A stretch of DNA of 64,000 nucleotides from Cladochytrium replicatum (GCA_025526935.1 JAHLKD010000002.1:847001-911000); one strand, 5' to 3'; shown: positions 11,930-24,417, counted from the first letter of the stretch. Translations and numbers: made by a program. The notes: a model not told the origin generated them from the sequence alone.

Positions 11930-12671
11930 ACTTTCTGAACATAGTTCTACGGAACGGGAATCCAAAGAGGGGTGCAAAATCGATCGTTCCTGTTCTTTTT
12001 CAATGAAGTAGGGACATCAAGGAAAGGCGGCACTTAGACTTCGCATTTGGTTTGGGGCTCGGGCATTATGCCGTTGACAACGTAATTGCAAATGGATTCT
12101 TCGGTAAATTTCGACGGTTGTGCTGCTGATACCCATTTGCAAAGCACTTGATGGTCTCCGCTTTCGCTGATACCTCATGGATCCCAGCCGACGATGTCGT
12201 AATGCCTGGATGACCTTGCTGGCTCTTCGGACGAAATCGACCCCGCTTGCGCCGTTCGCCGCTGTCATTGCAGTCAGGAGTTCGAATGTTGTAACAAAAT
12301 CAAGAAATGATGCGGAATACTCACGGGTTAATGAAGAGCGGTTCCCGCGATGCAGGGATCTTTACAAGTGCCGAGGGGATGTAATGAGCGTCTGAGGAGT
12401 CAAGGTGATGCATTGGCACAACATAGTTTGAACAAACGGTACCATCAGAACCGCACAAGTTCAAATCAAACTTTCCTGGGGATGGATGCTTTGCATAAGG
12501 AGCAGGTGCGCTAGGGTAGAAAGTAAAAGGCGACAATCCAACCAGGAAAAGAATCCAGACCAAAGCTGTTCGCTGAACATCAGCGCGAGATGTGAAATCC
12601 TTGACAGTTGCGGAGGCGGAGCTAAGAGCGGTGCGCTCATCGGACAGGATGGGAGTAGATTCGCCAGGCAT
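11930..12671 (-). pseudogene. TAP-type hydrolase paralog with large internal deletion
   Basis: Exon 1 (12671 down to about 12321) is intact and closely parallels exon 1 of the neighbouring gene, with the same membrane anchor (GLSPFTFYPSAPA) and the same CGSDGTVCSNYVVP block. Beyond it, the frame degenerates. A short piece of the oxyanion-region exon survives (HYDIVGWDP) with a stop where the Arg of the WDPRG motif should be. It is joined directly to the last exon (AAQPSKFTEESICNYVVNG, then the PEP..C block). The nucleophile-Ser, Asp and His regions are absent, so no active hydrolase can be made. The stop in WDPRG is consistent with a CGA to TGA change. An N-terminal peptide of about 116 residues could still be translated, but there is no sign it is kept. 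Confidence 0.8.
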
Positions 12672-12957
12672 TGGCGTAGAAAGGCACGGGGATCACCGAA
12701 ACAACACCATTCCTGCCCATCTGATAAAGTTGGCTTTGGTGGCGATTATCGATGCAATCTGCGAACATAGAGGTTCTTCTGTTTGTATGGACCCATTTTC
12801 AAAAGAGATACAGAGCAAAACAAAACTAACATGCACAATTTTCCAAAGAGAACTGTGAGAGCAAAGTTTGAAACAGGCCCAAAGCATAAAACCTTAAAAA
12901 AAGAACGCAGAAAAACAGCAGTTCACATCGATGCGACTGAGGTTCTCGACCTCAATC

Positions 12958-15003
12958 TCAGAATTTTCGGAATGTAGTGCGACCGAACGGGAATCCAAAG
13001 TCGATTGTGAGATCAATCTTCTCTGACGAGGCAGAGACTTCGGGGAAGGGCGATCCGTCGACCCCGCATTTGGTTCCGGGCTCAGGGACCACGCCGTTGA
13101 CGAGGTAGTTGTAGATCACTTTGTTGGTGCATTTGGATGGCTGTGCGAGGGAGCAGTGGCCGTATCCGACCTGGGTGAAAAGAACTGCGTTGCCCTGAAA
13201 AAATTGCAAAACTAAACTCTTGTTGATAAGAGATGGTTATTAGGTGCAATTACCTCCATGAGCCTTTCGAGCTTTTGAGCGGACTCGATGGGAGTTACAG
13301 GGTCCAGTTTGTTTGCGATCAACATAACCTTGAAATATAACACGGTTTCAGAAATAGGAACAAGACGTACTGGAATGATTTTAATACCTTGTTGCGAGTG
13401 GGGTTGTTCCACGGCCCAGCAAAGCGCTCGACGGCTGTAACGGGCCAAGTGACACAGTGGATGCAACTCATCGCCCAGGCGAACCCTGCCAACCAGCTCG
13501 CAGACGATGACTCCTCAACCCCTTTGAGGTATCCTTCGCGGGTCGAGTGTTCCGGTCGGTTCTCAGTGTCCGTGCAGATTACCCCATAGTGTACGTCAGG
13601 AGCTTCGAGCTTCACGGGGCAGCTATCGCCCACAGCCGAGCTAACCGCCGCTAGCCTAGACGCGTTCCCATCGTGAACAATGTCCGCCAGCGCGGGGACG
13701 AGAAGCGGCCACGTCGACGGCGAGAAGGTCATCTGGAACAGCACCTCCGCGAAGTCGTCGCCTGTGATCACGGCAGAACCGTCTTCGTCGGAATACACGA
13801 TGGGGTCATTGCGTAGTTTCTCGAATGTGGATTTGAGAGCTCTGGAGACGTAGCCTGGCTTGAAGTCGGCGGAGGTGGGTTTGGCGAGGGGGCAGCGGAG
13901 GGGGCCGGCTTTTTCGCATTCTAAGCCTAGGCCGTCGACGACTTCGTCGGTGTGAACGAGGGAGCTGATAGCCCAGTCGATCTTGTCGCCTGAGTATGTG
14001 GTTGGGTCCACTACTCCGTCGAGGATAACCTTGAGAAATAGTGGGATCAGTGATGATCATAATATTGACTGGGTACACAGGGACTTACACGTCCAACGCG
14101 ATCACCAAACATGTTCACATAGGTGGCACCAAGGAAAGTCCCGTACCTGTGGCAATTGTCAGCTTGGACGATATTTGAAGAGGCGGGAATGAAGATTCCT
14201 ACGAGAAACCCCAGTAGTTGGTTAGTTCCTGACCGAACGCTTCCCTTAAGGCATCGAGATCGCGCGCTACGCTCGCCGTGCTCATGTATTTCAGGAAGTC
14301 GCCAGTATACTTTTCGCACTGCTTTCCAAGAAGCTCAGCGTAGGCAAAGAATTGGCGGAGAGGGTCAGAATCCCTGGGCACAGGTCTGCCCGACGGCCCG
14401 CCGAACTCGTTGAAGAGTTGTTGCTGGTATGCATTCGCAAAGCATTTGAGGGGCTCACTTTCGCCAACACCGCGAGGGTCCCAGCTGACAATGTCGTAGC
14501 GGCCGCCGACGATGTCCTGGATGAACTTGCCACGATTACGGACAAAACTGAGACCGCTTCCGCCGGGGCCACCACTTACAGGACAGACACAACAATTAAA
14601 AAGCAAAAGGCTGGACCTGATCATTTCATGCTTACGGGTTGAGGAACAGGGGTCCCAATGAAGGTTTGGTTGTTGAAGGGATCTTGATGACGGCCAAGGG
14701 AATAAAACGAGTGTCCGAGATGTTGAGGTGGTCCCAAGGCACAACAAATTTCGAGCAGACGAGCCCATCGGGACCGCACGGCTTCCAGTCAAACTTTCCA
14801 GGCGAAGGAAGTTTTGGAGCTGGGCGAGTTGCTGCTGTCGGGTAGAAAGTGAATGGCGACAATCCAATCAGCAGCAAGGCCGAGACCAGAGCGACGCGGC
14901 AAACAACTGGCCGTGAAGCGAATTCCTTGACACTTTCCAGGGCAGAGTGAACAGCTGCGGAGGCCCCTTCGCCGGACCGGAGCGGAGTGGATTCCCCGGA
15001 CAT
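12958..15003 (-). CDS. Membrane-anchored alpha/beta hydrolase, TAP-like (peptidase S33)
   Basis: Predicted tripeptidyl-aminopeptidase-type serine hydrolase of family S33 with the TAP C-terminal domain, acting outside the cell or in the secretory pathway. The N-terminus has a short cytosolic Ser-rich stretch and one hydrophobic anchor (VALVSALLLIGLSPFTFYP). Next come the oxyanion-hole region GGPGGSGLSF, DIVSWDPRGVGES, the nucleophile elbow GFSYG spanning a splice (YWGFS then YGTFLGA), the acid region ANKLDPVTP and the histidine region QVGYGHCS. All three catalytic residues are therefore present. Introns are inferred near 14570-14640, 14150-14205, 14030-14090, 13330-13390 and 13200-13260. The ATG at 15003 gives a 123-residue first exon that matches the start of the decayed paralog downstream. 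Substrate is unknown; family members release peptides from polypeptide N-termini. Confidence 0.88.
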
Positions 15004-15458
15004 TCTTCAGGGACCACACAAAACGGAACGGGTGGTGGAAATTGAGGCCCAACTTCTACTGAAAAGCAAAAACATTTCTGCAGCCAAATGATGTGTAGAA
15101 CCGGAGTCTGATGCACATCCGTGCTAGAAAGTCATTCGAACATATTAGATTTCAAATTTTTATCTTCCCTAACAAAGCACGTGAGACGTGTAAGGCTGGA
15201 AAAACCATACTGATGTAAGATATATTGGACTACACAGCATAACATCCTCTCATCATACATACTACATAGCTGGATGAATACTGATGTACGAGCGACAGCT
15301 CTCAGTGGTAGTGTCATGCAGGTTTATATCCCAATTCCCAATCACCGACATGACTGGTTACCCTTCTTCCTCACAACGTCGCGAACTGCGCCGTCTCCCC
15401 GCCAGCAAGCCCCAACTAACCCACCCAGCTTTGCTGCACCCAGCTTACGTCGTCCAGC

Positions 15459-16240
15459 ATGCTTTCTCTCCAGATCAACTTCGCCGTCTTAACGTCGGCA
15501 TTTATCATCCTGGGTTTCTTGCCGAACGTGGAAGCAGCTTTGGCCGGCGTACTTTTGACTCGTACTCAGGATACCCAAGCAACTTCTTCGGATGGTCCAA
15601 CATTCGGGCAGCCTCAAGCAGCAACTGATTTTATCCCTGTGGAACAAGTGAATAACGGTAATCACCTAAATACCCAAAGTATTCTTTCATTTCCTAAAAT
15701 CAGATCATACAGGGGAGCAACTGGCTATATTTCTGGATTATGAGGCAACTGCATCTGCGAATCCCTACTCGTATGCATTTCATTCGAATTAGATGCAAAT
15801 CGTTTCACTGAAAAGCTCCGAAAGTGTCGAGATTTTCGCTGTTAGCAAAGTTAGATCAGGAGAGTTCATCAATGCCGCCACAAGCGTCGACGATACTGCC
15901 GATCCCACCGTCCTTCGCAACGAAATTATCATCGGATCGCATTTGCTATTTAGCAGCTTTTTCGCGGAAGATCCCAATGATCCTTCCAGCATTCTGCGAG
16001 TGCCCCTGCTTTGGACTCCGGCTACGTTGGTTGAAGGACAATATAGGATCAATGTCCGCGGCTTCAACCCGATTTTGCCCCAGGATATTATGGGGGGATC
16101 TGCTATACAAAGTCAGTCTTTCACCGGTAAATGATTCAACCCGCTGCTGATCCTGCACCAAGCTCACAAGAATTGCACTAGTCATTCCGGAACAGCAAAA
16201 GCTTAAGCGACCGCGGAACTTGAGGATTTTTGGAATCTGA
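15459..16240 (+). CDS. Small secreted protein of unknown function
   Basis: The protein opens with a typical signal peptide (INFAVLTSAFIILGFLPNVEA), and the likely mature start is ALAGVLL. Three introns are inferred: 15657-15702 (GTAATC..CAG), 15770-15814 (GTATGC..AAG) and about 16128-16181. The spliced frame gives a secreted domain of roughly 170 residues. It contains NEIIIGSHLLFSSFFAEDP and LLWTPATLVEGQYRINV, and ends in a basic tail (KLKRPRNLRIFGI). No domain is recognised. The alternation of short hydrophobic strands suggests an all-beta fold, which is inference. The ATG at 15459 is chosen because it places the signal peptide at the N-terminus; the longer overlapping frame from 15284 lacks a signal. 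Confidence 0.62.
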
Positions 16241-16573
16241 TTATTCGTTTAGAAATCATTGATTACGGCTGTACAGTAAACTTGTTGCGGTTACTCTCGT
16301 TATAAAATGTCGATGTTGCTCTGAAGATATAAGTTGAAAAACATGTTTTAACACACCCAACGTCGCCTCTTATATCCTTTCTTCTTGTCCATACAGTTTG
16401 AGTGTATGCTGGCGCATTGCCATGGCAACGTCAAAGAGATTCAGGATGTTAACTTTCTGGGTCCGATCGTTTCGATTCATTGGTGCATTGCGGTGGAATT
16501 TCCCTCCCCATGGCGACCCTTTAAAGCCATCTGGAAACAGTTTGAGTTGAAAACTCTTCGGCATCTGTTACAA

Positions 16574-19500
16574 TCAATCACCTCGCTCTATCCATGCCTC
16601 GTATCGTGGGAGTGGAACCTGGCCCGGATGCGGCATGAAGGTTGCCGGCAATCTACGAGTTTCTTCAATTCAAAAAAATTCGTCAGTGCTGCCAACATAT
16701 CTAGAGCGATGAGAGAGAAGCATACCGTTGAGCAACGTGCTTGACTCTGGCCGTAGCAACTTGGCATGCTTGAGTCGCTTCTCATTTGCAGCTATTTCTT
16801 GTCGCATGACGTCGTGCTTCAATTGCGCATGATGCTTCAGATGCTGCTCAGTAGCCCACCGCATCCGGTCCATGAACTTTATGCAAAACGTCACACATGG
16901 CACAAATTTCATTGGTTTCGATTCGAGTACATACGTTCATAGAAAATTGAACTCCGCGGAACACAGGTGTCTTCACCTTCTAATTCAGATTGTACGTTTC
17001 AGATGACTGATTTCAATTGGTCAAGTGTTTCGAGAAGTTACCGGTAAAGCCTTCTTGTGCAAGTGAGCCGGGGGTCGTCGACCCTGCATCGCACGTCTGT
17101 CTTTCCAGCCTGTCTTTCTTCTCCTCCGCCTGCCATACCCTGCATATCTAGACCTGATCACGACATCACCACCCTCCTCCTCCACGTTGTCCATCCTTCC
17201 AGCTTCCTCCGCCGCCATTTCCGCTCTAACTGCCGCAGCAGAAGCCGCGCTAGCGATTGCAGCCATTTGTATCGCCTCCTCCTTTTGCAGCTTGTACTCT
17301 TGCGCAAGCATCTGGATGCGCTCGGTTGCGCTCTGGTGCTTGATTTTCCAATCTTGGATCTGTGAGGCGTGGTCGGCTTCCATTTGTTGCATACGGTCGA
17401 GAAGTTCCTGCTCTCGCTTCCTTTTGAATAGAAATGGTGAGCGTTCAAATATAATGGAATGGCTCGGGATCGTTACTCATATTCGTGGCCGAGAAGTTGC
17501 ATTTGTTGCGCATGGAGCAATGTGAGCTCCACTACGTCTTTCATCGTGAAACTGTCCTTGCCCATAGGGTCAATTTCTAGTCCTCCGTCAATGATACCGC
17601 TATTCATATCAATATCAGAAGAATAAGAACGTTAATTTCGTTCACTCACTTTTCCTGATTTTGTCTCAGCATAAACATTTGGCTTTCCACGGCTGCTCGA
17701 ATGTCTTCATCGTCATGATTAAAGTACTATGATTGAGCTGAGTGAGTAGACTAATTATTTGGGAAGATACGGTTAGTGCCGTGTCACTCACTGGCACATC
17801 ATCCACCGAGGAGCCCGCATCGCTGATATCGCTCTCCTCGTCTTCCCATCCATCCTCATCGCCATCAAACACCTCTTCCAGATTCCCAAACATTGCGTCT
17901 TCAAGCTGCTCTCCATTTATCACCATCTGATCTCCATCTTGCAGCATATTTGCGTTTAGCCTCTTCAACTGCCGCGCATCACCTAGCGACCACAGCGCGT
18001 CAAAACTATTTGATCGCACCATATGAGCCTGCCTCTTTGCTTCCCCTTCCACTTTCCCCCCTTCCTCCCACTCGTCCCACCCCTCCTCAAACTCCTCAAA
18101 AGTGTAATCTCGCATCGATGACGACGAGCTGAAAAACCCACTTCGGGACAGCGAGGCTGTGTCGTACCCGCCAACGGAATGATTGGGGAACAAAGAGGCG
18201 AGGTCGATGCACGACCATTCTTTGCGCTGCGATGGGATCCGACGCGTGCAGAGCTGGAAGGTTCCGTTGAACATAGACGGGTAGAGGATGCGCGGTTGGT
18301 GCGGGTACGGGTGTGCGTGGGCGCGGGTGAGGATGTTTTTGAGCTGCGGGAAGTGGTAGCGCGCTATTTGGCGGAAGCGACGCGCGAGGGTGCGGAGACG
18401 GCGTTTGCGATTCCAAGTCGGCTGGCCCTCGCTAATGTATCCAATCGCGTCACCTGTTATGTGGGGACAATTGGGGATGAGTATTTTTTTGGGCGGTGTT
18501 GGGATCGCGACCTTTGTTCTTGTCGGTCCAGGGTCGACGGAGGGCTTCGTCGATCGATTGGAATCCGAATGCGAACGAGGTTTGTGGTCGCACGGTACCC
18601 GGGACGGTGTTTTCTTCGCTTGACGGCTCGTCTTGTGCAGATGTGTCTGGTCGTCTGGAGATTGGTGAGCGATGAGATCGAGAAAATGATGACGGCGGAC
18701 TTACGTCGGCCCTGGATCGACTGCCTTTGTGGCTGCATTGTACTGATATTCCTACTTGGAATATAAGCGAGGTACTATGAGCAGAAGAAACGCCGCTGTT
18801 CCTACCATCATTCTTTTTGTTAGTCGTTCCCAAAAGTATAGTCGTCTGTCGCCTTTCATTCGAAGAACCTACGAACGGTCTTCAGATATAGACGGTGAAT
18901 TGATGCATTCATTGTTTACCTGAAAATGAAGTTGCTCAAGCTTTCTGATTGCAACATCAAGGACGTGCGTTTGTCTTTGATTGTAAACCCACATGTTTTC
19001 AGTGCATGAAAGGAATTTCAAATTTGCGCACTTACCGCTTATAATCCTTCTCGAGCTCAATCAGAGCCGCGCATTTGTCTGTCCACGGGCGAGAGTACAT
19101 CCGCACTCTCTTTAGCAACTCGAACAATGGTTCATGGAGATCCGACTTGCTAAAGAGAACGAATCAGACCATCAGAACGTTTCTTAAAATTTCAAGTGGT
19201 GAAGTACCTCCGAAACAGTCTGGAGAATAAGAGGGCCAACTGTAACTTCACACTCGACGGAACGGAAGTTTTCAAGAATCCGTCCTTCCAGATCGTCATT
19301 TCCTCCAAGCTGGCCTCAAATTCACCCATCACAGCCAAAACCTCGTTGCACAGCCGATCAAATTCCGAAAACACCTGCCGATCGCTCTCGTCCGCCATCA
19401 GGTTTAGCGTCATTGCAGGATGCGGGATGTTTTTGTGGAACGCGCGGAACTCTGGAACCTTTGAATCGAGAGACGGGACGTGGACTGGAGACGCGGTTCG

Positions 19501-19872
19501 GTTTGATTCGCGTGAAGAGAGTGATATCTGGGTTGGGGCGGATGACGGTTGGGCCAGATTCGGAGCAGAAGGGAAAGCGGCAGCGTCGGCAGCAAGGACT
19601 TTGGTGGTCTTTGGAAGATGGGCGAGAGGGATCATGCGATCAAATGCGTTGGCTGGGGCTTCATCACCAGGATCCTTAACGGTGGTCGGTTCTGTGTAGA
19701 GACTTTAAGTCCGTGAACAGTAGCCTTCATCTGTATAATGTCATTACTTACCGATTGGCTTTAGCCTGTGCCCTTTGGTAGGCTGTCTCATTTTCCTGAG
19801 TAAAAATTTTCAGAGTTTCTTGAACCACTTTTCTACCTGACTTTTCAGCTTTCTCTTCTGCTGTGCTGACAT
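16574..19872 (-). CDS. Unrecognised acidic coiled-coil protein
   Basis: Multi-exon gene with no recognised family. From the N-terminus: a basic start (MSAQQKRKLKSQ), a Pro/Ser-rich segment, then a helical domain (MADESDRQVFSEFDRL, FEASLEEMTIWKDGFLK, LLFSRLFRRYFTTSDLHE, RVRMYSRPWTDKCAALIEL). Next are a basic linker, a block with WNRKRRLRTLARRFRQ and HFPQLKNILTRAHAHPYP, a very acidic stretch (NLEEVFDGDEDGWEDEESD), and finally Gln/Glu/Ala-rich coiled coils (ELTLLHAQQMQLLGHEYE, MQQMEADHASQIQDWKIK). The C-terminus is MPHPGQVPLPRYEAWIERGD with its stop at 16574-16576. The two halves join in frame if a 31-nt intron (GTAGGA..TAG, about 18779-18809) is removed. Without that, the upstream half would end in a hydrophobic tail at 18752 and a second gene would have to start only 14 nt further on, at 18738. 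A single gene is preferred, but two genes cannot be excluded. Confidence 0.6.
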
Positions 19873-20161
19873 TCTCGTTCCCAGATATTTTCAGATAGAT
19901 CCGCGTCGTCATTCGACTCCCACGCGTTCAGGTGTGGCTGGTGCGTTACAGGCAGAAAACAATCCAGAAGTTGTTAGCGAAAGGACAGCGAAACACAGCA
20001 GAGGAAGAAAACCACTCATTAGAAAAGAAACACGATCGTAGTAGAAAAGGGAGCGCTGAAATACTGGAATCTGTGGAGTTAATGTACGTTCGAACGTGCT
20101 GGTGTCACCACGGCGAGATCTCACTTATCGCATCCGTTTCTCGTCTTTGTAGATTGCAAAG

Positions 20162-22183
20162 ATGATGCAAGCACCGGTTATCGTGATGAGTATGGATTAC
20201 TGGGACTGTCGAGCGCAGTACGCAGCACGCTTACCAATGTTATATTTTTTTGATTTTACAGATATGGGGGAGAGGGAGCAGGGTAGGAAGGCCCAGGTCT
20301 CAAATATTACCGCTGCCAAGGTATTTTTTGCTTTCGATCAATTCAAAAAAAACTTCGCCCTGTGAGCTAATGGATAATTTAGACCATTGCGGACATTATC
20401 CGAACATGTCTTGGTCCCCGCGCGATGTTGAAGATGCTGTTGGATCCTATGGGCGGTATCGTCATGACGAACGACGGCAACGCCATCTTGCGCGAGGTCG
20501 AAGTCGCACATCCCGCCGCAAAGTCGATGATCGAGCTGTCACGAACGCAGGACGAGGAAGTCGGTGACGGAACAACGAGTGTTATCATTCTTGGTATGTA
20601 CATTGGTTAGTGGACAGAAAGAATATTAATCTCCGAATTATCCAGCCGGAGAGGTCCTTGCATCTGCACTCCCCTTCTTAGAACGCAACATCCACCCCAT
20701 CACCATCATCGGTGCCTACAAACGTGCCCTCGACGACGCTCTCAACATCATCACCGAAGTTTCGATCAACGTAAACACAACAGACCGTAAGGAGATGATG
20801 GGACTGATCGAGGCTTCCATTGGCACAAAAATGGTGTCAACATGGTCCGAACTCATGTGTGGGCTCGCGTACGACGCGGTCCGAACTGTTTCGATGGAGG
20901 TGGACGGAAAAAAGGAGGTTGATATCAAACGCTACGCACGTGTCGAGAAAGTGCCTGGAGGCGAGATTGAGGAGTGCAGGGTGTTGAAGGGTGTCATGGT
21001 CAACAAAGACGTAACGCACCCGAAGATGAGGAGGAGAATAGAGAATCCTAGGATCGTGCTTTTGGATTGCCCGTTGGAGTACAAGAAGGGTGAATCGCAG
21101 ACCGCAATCGAGGTTACGGATGAGGCTCACTGGGCAAGGATCCTGGAAATTGAGGAGGAGCAGATCAAGGAGCTCACAAATCACATTATCCGCCTAAAGC
21201 CGGACCTTGTTTTCACTGAGAAGGGTGTCAGTGGTAGGTGTATGCAAGAGACCCCAAATGAAACCACTCTGACAACACGATGTTAGACCTGGCACAGCAC
21301 TACCTCTTGAAGGCCGGCATCACTGCCATCCGCCGTCTCCGTAAGTCCGACAATAATCGCGTCGCCCGTGCAACCGGCGCCACGATCGTCAACCAAGTCG
21401 AGGACCTGAAAGAATCGGACGTCGGAACCCAATGCGGTCTCTTCGAAGTCCGCAAGATCGGCGACGAGTACTTCACCTTCCTCGAGGAGTGCAAGGAGCC
21501 CAAAGCCTGCACCATCCTCCTTCGCGGGCCGTCCAAGGACGTCCTCAACGAGATCGAGCGGAACCTCCAGGACGCGATGGCGGTCGCGCGCAACGTCTTG
21601 TTTGAGCCAAAGTTATGCCCTGGGGGAGGTGCGACGGAGATGGCGTTGTCAGTGAAGCTTGCGGAGAAGGCGAGGGCGATCGAGGGTGTGGAGCAATGGC
21701 CATACAAGGCGCTTGCCCAGGCATTCGAGGTGATTCCGAGGACGTTGGTGCAAAACTGTGGAGCGAACTCGATCAAAACTCTGACTCAGCTGCGGGTATT
21801 TATATGTGCAAAAGCTTTTTGGTTGGCGGTTACTTGACATTTTGTTGATTCTTGAACAGGCCAAGCACGCGCAAGGAGAGCACACGTGGGGTGTCAATGG
21901 ACTGACTGGTGCCATTGTGGACATGCGCGAGTACGGAATCTGGGAGGCCCACGCCGTGAAAGCGCAGACGATCAAGACGGCGATCGAGTCTGCGTGCTTG
22001 CTTTTGCGTGTCGATGACATTGTCTCTGGAGTGTCGAAGAAGAAGGATGCCGGCGGCGGTGCACCGATGGGAATGCAGGACCAAGAGGACGCTTTTGAGG
22101 TATAGTGTTACCGACTTGCTGATATAGTGCAATTATGCTGAAGCGTTTCTTTTGACATTTTACAGGAGGGTGGTGAGCGATGA
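20162..22183 (+). CDS. CCT3: T-complex protein 1 subunit gamma (CCT3)
   Basis: Gamma subunit of the cytosolic eight-membered chaperonin TRiC/CCT, which folds actin, tubulin and other proteins using ATP. The start MMQAPVIVM is joined by a short intron (20189-20261) to NMGEREQGRKAQVSNITAAK. The chaperonin ATP-site blocks follow: LLDPMGGIVMTNDGNAIL, QDEEVGDGTTSVIILAGE, then DVTHPKMRRRIENPRIVLLD and KACTILLRG. The C-terminal block has PGGGATEMALS, VIPRTLVQNCG and LLLRVDDIVSG, and the last small exon ends EGGER. It aligns with human CCT3 over its whole length (about 540 residues) without gaps in the catalytic Asp motif GDGTT. Introns are inferred near 20322-20382, 20594-20642, 21233-21282, 21797-21859 and 22101-22165. 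Identification is firm. Confidence 0.96.
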
Positions 22184-22572
22184 ATATTTTTTTGTCATAT
22201 TCTTTGTTGTTTGCTGTTCCTTATTTGAGCTGCAATAAATATTGGCAAGAAATGTAAGAAGGGATGGATACACAGATGCAATGTGACAGCATAAAAAAGG
22301 AGTTCAGGACTAGAATAAGTGCAGAATGGTTTATGGAGAATCTCTGTCACATTCTGCGTGTCCTAACCCCATATCCGCACTGTTGGTCTTTTGGTCTTGG
22401 CCCAAATGTGTGGCACTATCTTCACAGTTAGTCAGTGTAGGTCCTCTTTCCCTAAAGCTATGTGTGATCAACGAGTCGGACATCGCATCGTGCTAATATC
22501 TCGAACGTCACCTGATCATTGATAAATCCTGAACCTAAAATTGGATAATTCACCACAAAGCCTGCAGTAGTG

Positions 22573-22583
22573 TATATATATTT
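22573..22583 (+). promoter_or_regulatory. TATA-like element
   Basis: TATATATATTT lies about 45 nt upstream of the ATG at 22628, a plausible core promoter for the repeat-bearing membrane protein. It is found by position and composition only. Confidence 0.4.
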
Positions 22584-22627
22584 ACCCAGGTAAACACAAC
22601 GGATGACCTTAAGAGCTCAAAGTCGTT

Positions 22628-23989
22628 ATGAACTCTGAAAGTTCGACCCATTTGCTCAACCCGGAATCGACAGACGATGGGTTTCGTTCGCGCACATCAA
22701 GCGTTGGATCTGCTTCTCGGCTTTCCAGCGCCGCTGTGATCTTCGCATCAACCCCCGATGGGTTCCGTCCGCGGCCCTCAAGCATTGTTTCTGCTACTCA
22801 GATTTCTAGCAATGGTCTGATCCTCGCATCAACAGCTGATGGGTTCCGTCAGCGCCCGTCGAGTGTAGCTTCTGCACATCAGCTATCCAGCGAAGGTCTC
22901 ATCTTCGCATCGGGCCTGAATGATGGTCTTGGGGGAGGAGTAGTACTCCTCAGAAACTCAGACCAGACAACATTTATCGGAACCCCAACGGCTATCACCT
23001 CTCCGATGGGAGCATCACCTTCACAACAACATACTCAAGAGTCCGACGTCGGAACTGACCAGACCCAAGCACAGCCTATCTTTCCCTTCATCCCGCCACC
23101 GGGAGAATACTATAGCCCTCTTAATGCAGTGCCAATGGCGAAAAAGACTTTGTGGGAGCGATATCGTTGGTTTATCATTGGTACGTGACTTTGGCAAACC
23201 TAGCTGATTCTGTTAATTAACATTCGTTAGCGGGTACAATTGTTTTACTCGCCGCTATCGTCGTCCCGGCCGCCATGCTCGTTTCCATTCACGTTGACAA
23301 CAGCATCCACAGAAGCGACACAACCGTTCCGGTCACATCTGAACACCCAGCTAGTACATCGAACGTGACGAGAACCAAAGCTCCTAATGCACCAATAGCG
23401 ACAATGTACCCCATGATTCTCGCCACCGGTGCTATCCTCCTCGATCCAATCGTTCGGCCTTCAAACAACCCCGCACTTTCATTCAACCTGACATCTATAC
23501 AGAGCAGTATTTTGGTCTTTAGCGACAGTGGGTTCGAGTACCGCGTCACCTTTGCGCGAAGCATGTCGACGACAGAACGGACATTCACGAACCCGCCCTA
23601 CGCATTCAACTATTGTCTGGGTGCGAATGCGGTGCTGTGTCAGTTGCAAGTTTTGAATGTCGCAACTACGCCTGAAGCGTACCCCGTCGGACTAGTGAGT
23701 TCGTTTTCGTCGACTGCAGTTGCGGTGAACGGAACTCAAGGGATACAGATGAGCTTTGGTGAGAATGTAAAGGCGGCACAATCTTCTCATCGCTGAACGA
23801 CGTTCCTTAGGTGCGGTGGAAAGTGTGGGTTGCAAAAGACAGGTATCGATTGTTTTGCTTTGTTCGAAAGATGCTACAACGACTACCACTCCAACCTTTG
23901 CGCGAATTGATCTAACCGACGATATTGCTACGAGCTTGTGCAATTTCAACACCTACTTCTTTCATTCGAGTGGTTGTCCATTGACATAA
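22628..23989 (+). CDS. Single-pass membrane protein with 27-residue cytosolic repeats
   Basis: Type II-like topology. A long Ser/Thr/Pro-rich N-terminal region precedes one transmembrane helix (AGTIVLLAAIVVPAAMLV, rebuilt across an intron at 23180-23230). A domain of about 230 residues with scattered Cys and N-glycosylation sites (NLTS, NVTR) follows. The N-terminal region holds three near-identical 27-residue repeats beginning DGFR (DGFRSRTSSVGSASRLSS, DGFRPRPSSIVSATQISS, DGFRQRPSSVASAHQLSS). Each RxxSS core looks like a basophilic kinase site. A last intron near 23759-23809 leads to the end PLT at 23987-23989. Nothing in the extracellular part is recognised; it could be a surface receptor or adhesion-type protein. 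The ATG at 22628 is the first in frame and follows a TATA-like element. Confidence 0.72.
22676..22918 (+). repeat. Three 81-bp in-frame tandem repeats
   Basis: The coding sequence GATGGGTTCCGT..CCCTCAAGC..TCTGCT is repeated three times at 81-bp spacing, starting near 22676, 22757 and 22838. It encodes the DGFR-type repeats of the surrounding membrane protein. The copies differ at several codons, so the duplication is not very recent. Confidence 0.75.
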
Positions 23990-24417
23990 CCGAATCGGAG
24001 CTTGCCTGAGGTTCTGTGTATATACCACTTATATTTCTTTGGTGTTTCTTATCCGACAGTATTATGGATGGTTTAGTTAGCGTTGAGTCGAGTGTGGTGT
24101 CGTGAGAGCAGATCCAATCCCTCACATTTAAGTTCTATCATTGCTTCCGAGTGTGAGAAATACAAGACCCAAAAACTCGACTGCACACCAAATAAGGCAT
24201 TGCACTGGCGACACTTGTTTAATTAAAGTTTGTCAACAACTGTCCCGCAAAAGAAAGTACAGTTGTACATTTCAGGACCTTGCACGATTTGGACATCAGT
24301 TTCTAATTGTGGCATATCTCAAGACAACACATGTATGGTCCATTTATTCAAATCAAAAAAGGTTGTGCCTCTAAAAAGGAAAAGCGAAAAAACAGCACCA
24401 TAATACATCTAAACAAT

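Noticed and set aside
17158-17525. Plus-strand open frames rich in Ala/Ser
   Set aside because: Complement of an Ala/Glu/Gln coiled-coil exon on the minus strand; composition explains the open frame.
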